From Acidobacteriota bacterium (GTDB taxonomy: Bacteria; Acidobacteriota; Vicinamibacteria; Vicinamibacterales; UBA823), in assembly GCA_002730525.1 (NCBI GenBank), contig PCAK01000024.1, positions 1 through 60,094 of the forward strand: a stretch of 60,094 nucleotides of DNA, read 5' to 3'. A program made the translations under genes and the position numbers. The number at the start of each line of letters is the position of its first letter. The first letter of the stretch is position 1. The notes under the pieces are model-generated. The model made no database searches and was not told where the DNA came from. It saw only the letters and a program-made list of their open reading frames with translations. Shown piece after piece: positions 59,529 to 60,094 of this stretch.

Positions 59529-59993
59529 GTGAGAACAGCCGACGCCGACTTGGTGGCCCGCTGCAAGCGGGGAGAACCGAGTGCCTTCGAGGCGCTCTAT
59601 CGCCAGCATTCGTCCCGGCTGTACAACCTGGCCTACCGGATGGTCGGCAACGCCGCCGACGCCGAGGATCTGCTGCAGGAGATTTTCCTGCTGGCACATC
59701 GCAAGCTCGGCAGCTTCAAGGGGCAGTCGGCACTCGGCACGTGGTTGTATCGACTCGCCACGAACCTGTGCCTCGACCACTTGAGAAGCAAGGCGGCCCG
59801 CACCGCCCAGGCGACTTCATCCATCGATGAGGAATCGCCGAGCGGCCGGCGCTACGACCCGGCCGCGCCGGCGGTGCAACCGGTCATGTCGATCGACCTG
59901 GAGCGGGCGATCGCGCGGCTGCCGGAAGTGCCCTGCCCCCCTTGGTGGTCCATTGATTATGAGAGAGGTCGGGTCAGATTTCCCCTCCCATGA
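59529..59993 (+). CDS. ECF (RpoE-like) sigma factor, truncated at its C-terminus
   Basis: Starts at GTG 59529 (VRTADADLVARCKRGEPSAFEALYRQHSSRLYNLAYRMVG). Region 2 is intact: NAADAEDLLQEIFLLAHRKLGSFKGQSALGTWLYRLATNLCLDHLRS. Region 4 begins (LERAIARLPEV) but is lost after about 59930, where the frame continues PCPPWWSIDYERGRVRFPLP and stops at 59993. Without the helix-turn-helix it could not read a -35 element. The foreign sequence that follows has a transposase-like frame on the other strand, so insertion is the likely cause. Confidence 0.75.
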   Translation: MRTADADLVARCKRGEPSAFEALYRQHSSRLYNLAYRMVGNAADAEDLLQEIFLLAHRKLGSFKGQSALGTWLYRLATNLCLDHLRSKAARTAQATSSIDEESPSGRRYDPAAPAVQPVMSIDLERAIARLPEVPCPPWWSIDYERGRVRFPLP

Positions 59994-60094
59994 GCCAGCC
60001 CGGTCGGCCGTCTCCTTCACCACCACGAGCGCCAGCGCCTGATCGGCGCTGACCGTCCGCAGGCGGCGGTGTTCCAGCTCCAAGGCCCTGAGCC
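59942..60094 (-). mobile_element. End of an insertion-sequence-like element (OrfA-type fragment), partial
   Basis: On the minus strand a frame entering from the right edge reads LRALELEHRRLRTVSADQAL, followed by ALVVVKETADRAGS. The pattern 'LExExxRLrxxxADQALxxxxxKE' is that of the C-terminal leucine-zipper end of IS3-family OrfA proteins. The frame then runs out through WEGKSDPTSLIINGPP near 59945. The DNA here (ttggtggtccattgattatg) is clearly lower in GC than its surroundings. No OrfB (DDE) follows on this strand, so this is a fragment or an edge of an element lying mostly outside the window. Confidence 0.5.

Overview
The window is about 60 kb of GC-rich (visibly well over 60% G+C), densely coded bacterial chromosome. 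Several signs point to a Gram-negative acidobacterium, probably of the Vicinamibacteria type. Palindromic intergenic repeats read 'FAGLKARAT' when translated. An FtsX-type ABC ATPase stands alone without a permease. There is an aerobic benzoyl-CoA (box) gene set, a large exported protein fusing a metallopeptidase-like domain, a propeller and a barrel, and a radical SAM protein with a CUAEP tail. No CRISPR array, rRNA, tRNA or complete prophage was seen. The assignment is inferred from gene content, not from a marker-gene comparison.

Left part (1-19.3 kb). A minus-strand operon runs sodium:solute symporter, B12-type radical SAM protein, ATP-grasp enzyme. The radical SAM reading frame ends ...YC-UGA, and UGA is followed in frame by AEP and a short tail. 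A SECIS-like hairpin whose loop carries GGUC sits where SelB would need it, so the protein is very probably a selenoprotein of the CUAEP/CCAEP-tail family. A conventional gene caller would truncate it. To the right come a YheT-type hydrolase flanked by gene debris (a LigD N-terminal stub and a DUF72 remnant), an orphan MacB/LolD-type ATPase and an RRM protein. Next are a transglutaminase-like protein, a carboxypeptidase-regulatory-like surface protein cut off from its signal peptide by a TAA, and a TlpA thioredoxin beside a visibly broken ECF sigma/anti-sigma pair. Then follow the 1033-residue peptidase-MA/propeller/barrel protein, a TPR protein with two retropepsin-like DTG motifs preceded by a perfect TGTGA-N6-TCACA site, and an isolated ferredoxin-nuoB-nuoI group.

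Middle part (19.3-45.8 kb). Crotonase, 3-hydroxyacyl-CoA dehydrogenase, BoxB and BoxC are co-directional. A divergent pair beside them encodes a tandem OsmC protein and a PaaK-like acyl-CoA ligase. Together these outline aerobic benzoate degradation through 2,3-epoxybenzoyl-CoA, although BoxA and the semialdehyde dehydrogenase BoxD are not in the window. A second acyl-CoA group (3-hydroxyacyl-CoA dehydrogenase, two thiolases, an isopropylmalate-dehydrogenase-like enzyme) lies at 38.4-42.8 kb and could supply the lower steps. Housekeeping genes between them encode a UPF0173 hydrolase, a STAS protein, a FEN-type exonuclease, LipA, a family-5 uracil-DNA glycosylase, a ChlI-like AAA+/VWA pair with a Lon-substrate-domain protein, YpdA, an amidohydrolase and FolE. 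TrkA-TrkH follow.

Right part (45.8-60.1 kb). This holds a PilZ protein, a gamma-glutamylcyclotransferase-like protein, a four-gene ABC-2 exporter operon (ATPase, permease, ATPase, permease) and an HD-domain protein. TsaD and a nucleoside salvage set (MtnA, purine nucleoside phosphorylase, CNT transporter, pyrimidine nucleoside phosphorylase) follow, then small unknown genes, an alkyltransferase-like protein, and an ECF sigma gene that loses homology at the right edge, where a transposase-like sequence begins. Most gaps of 100-220 bp hold palindromic or inverted-repeat elements.
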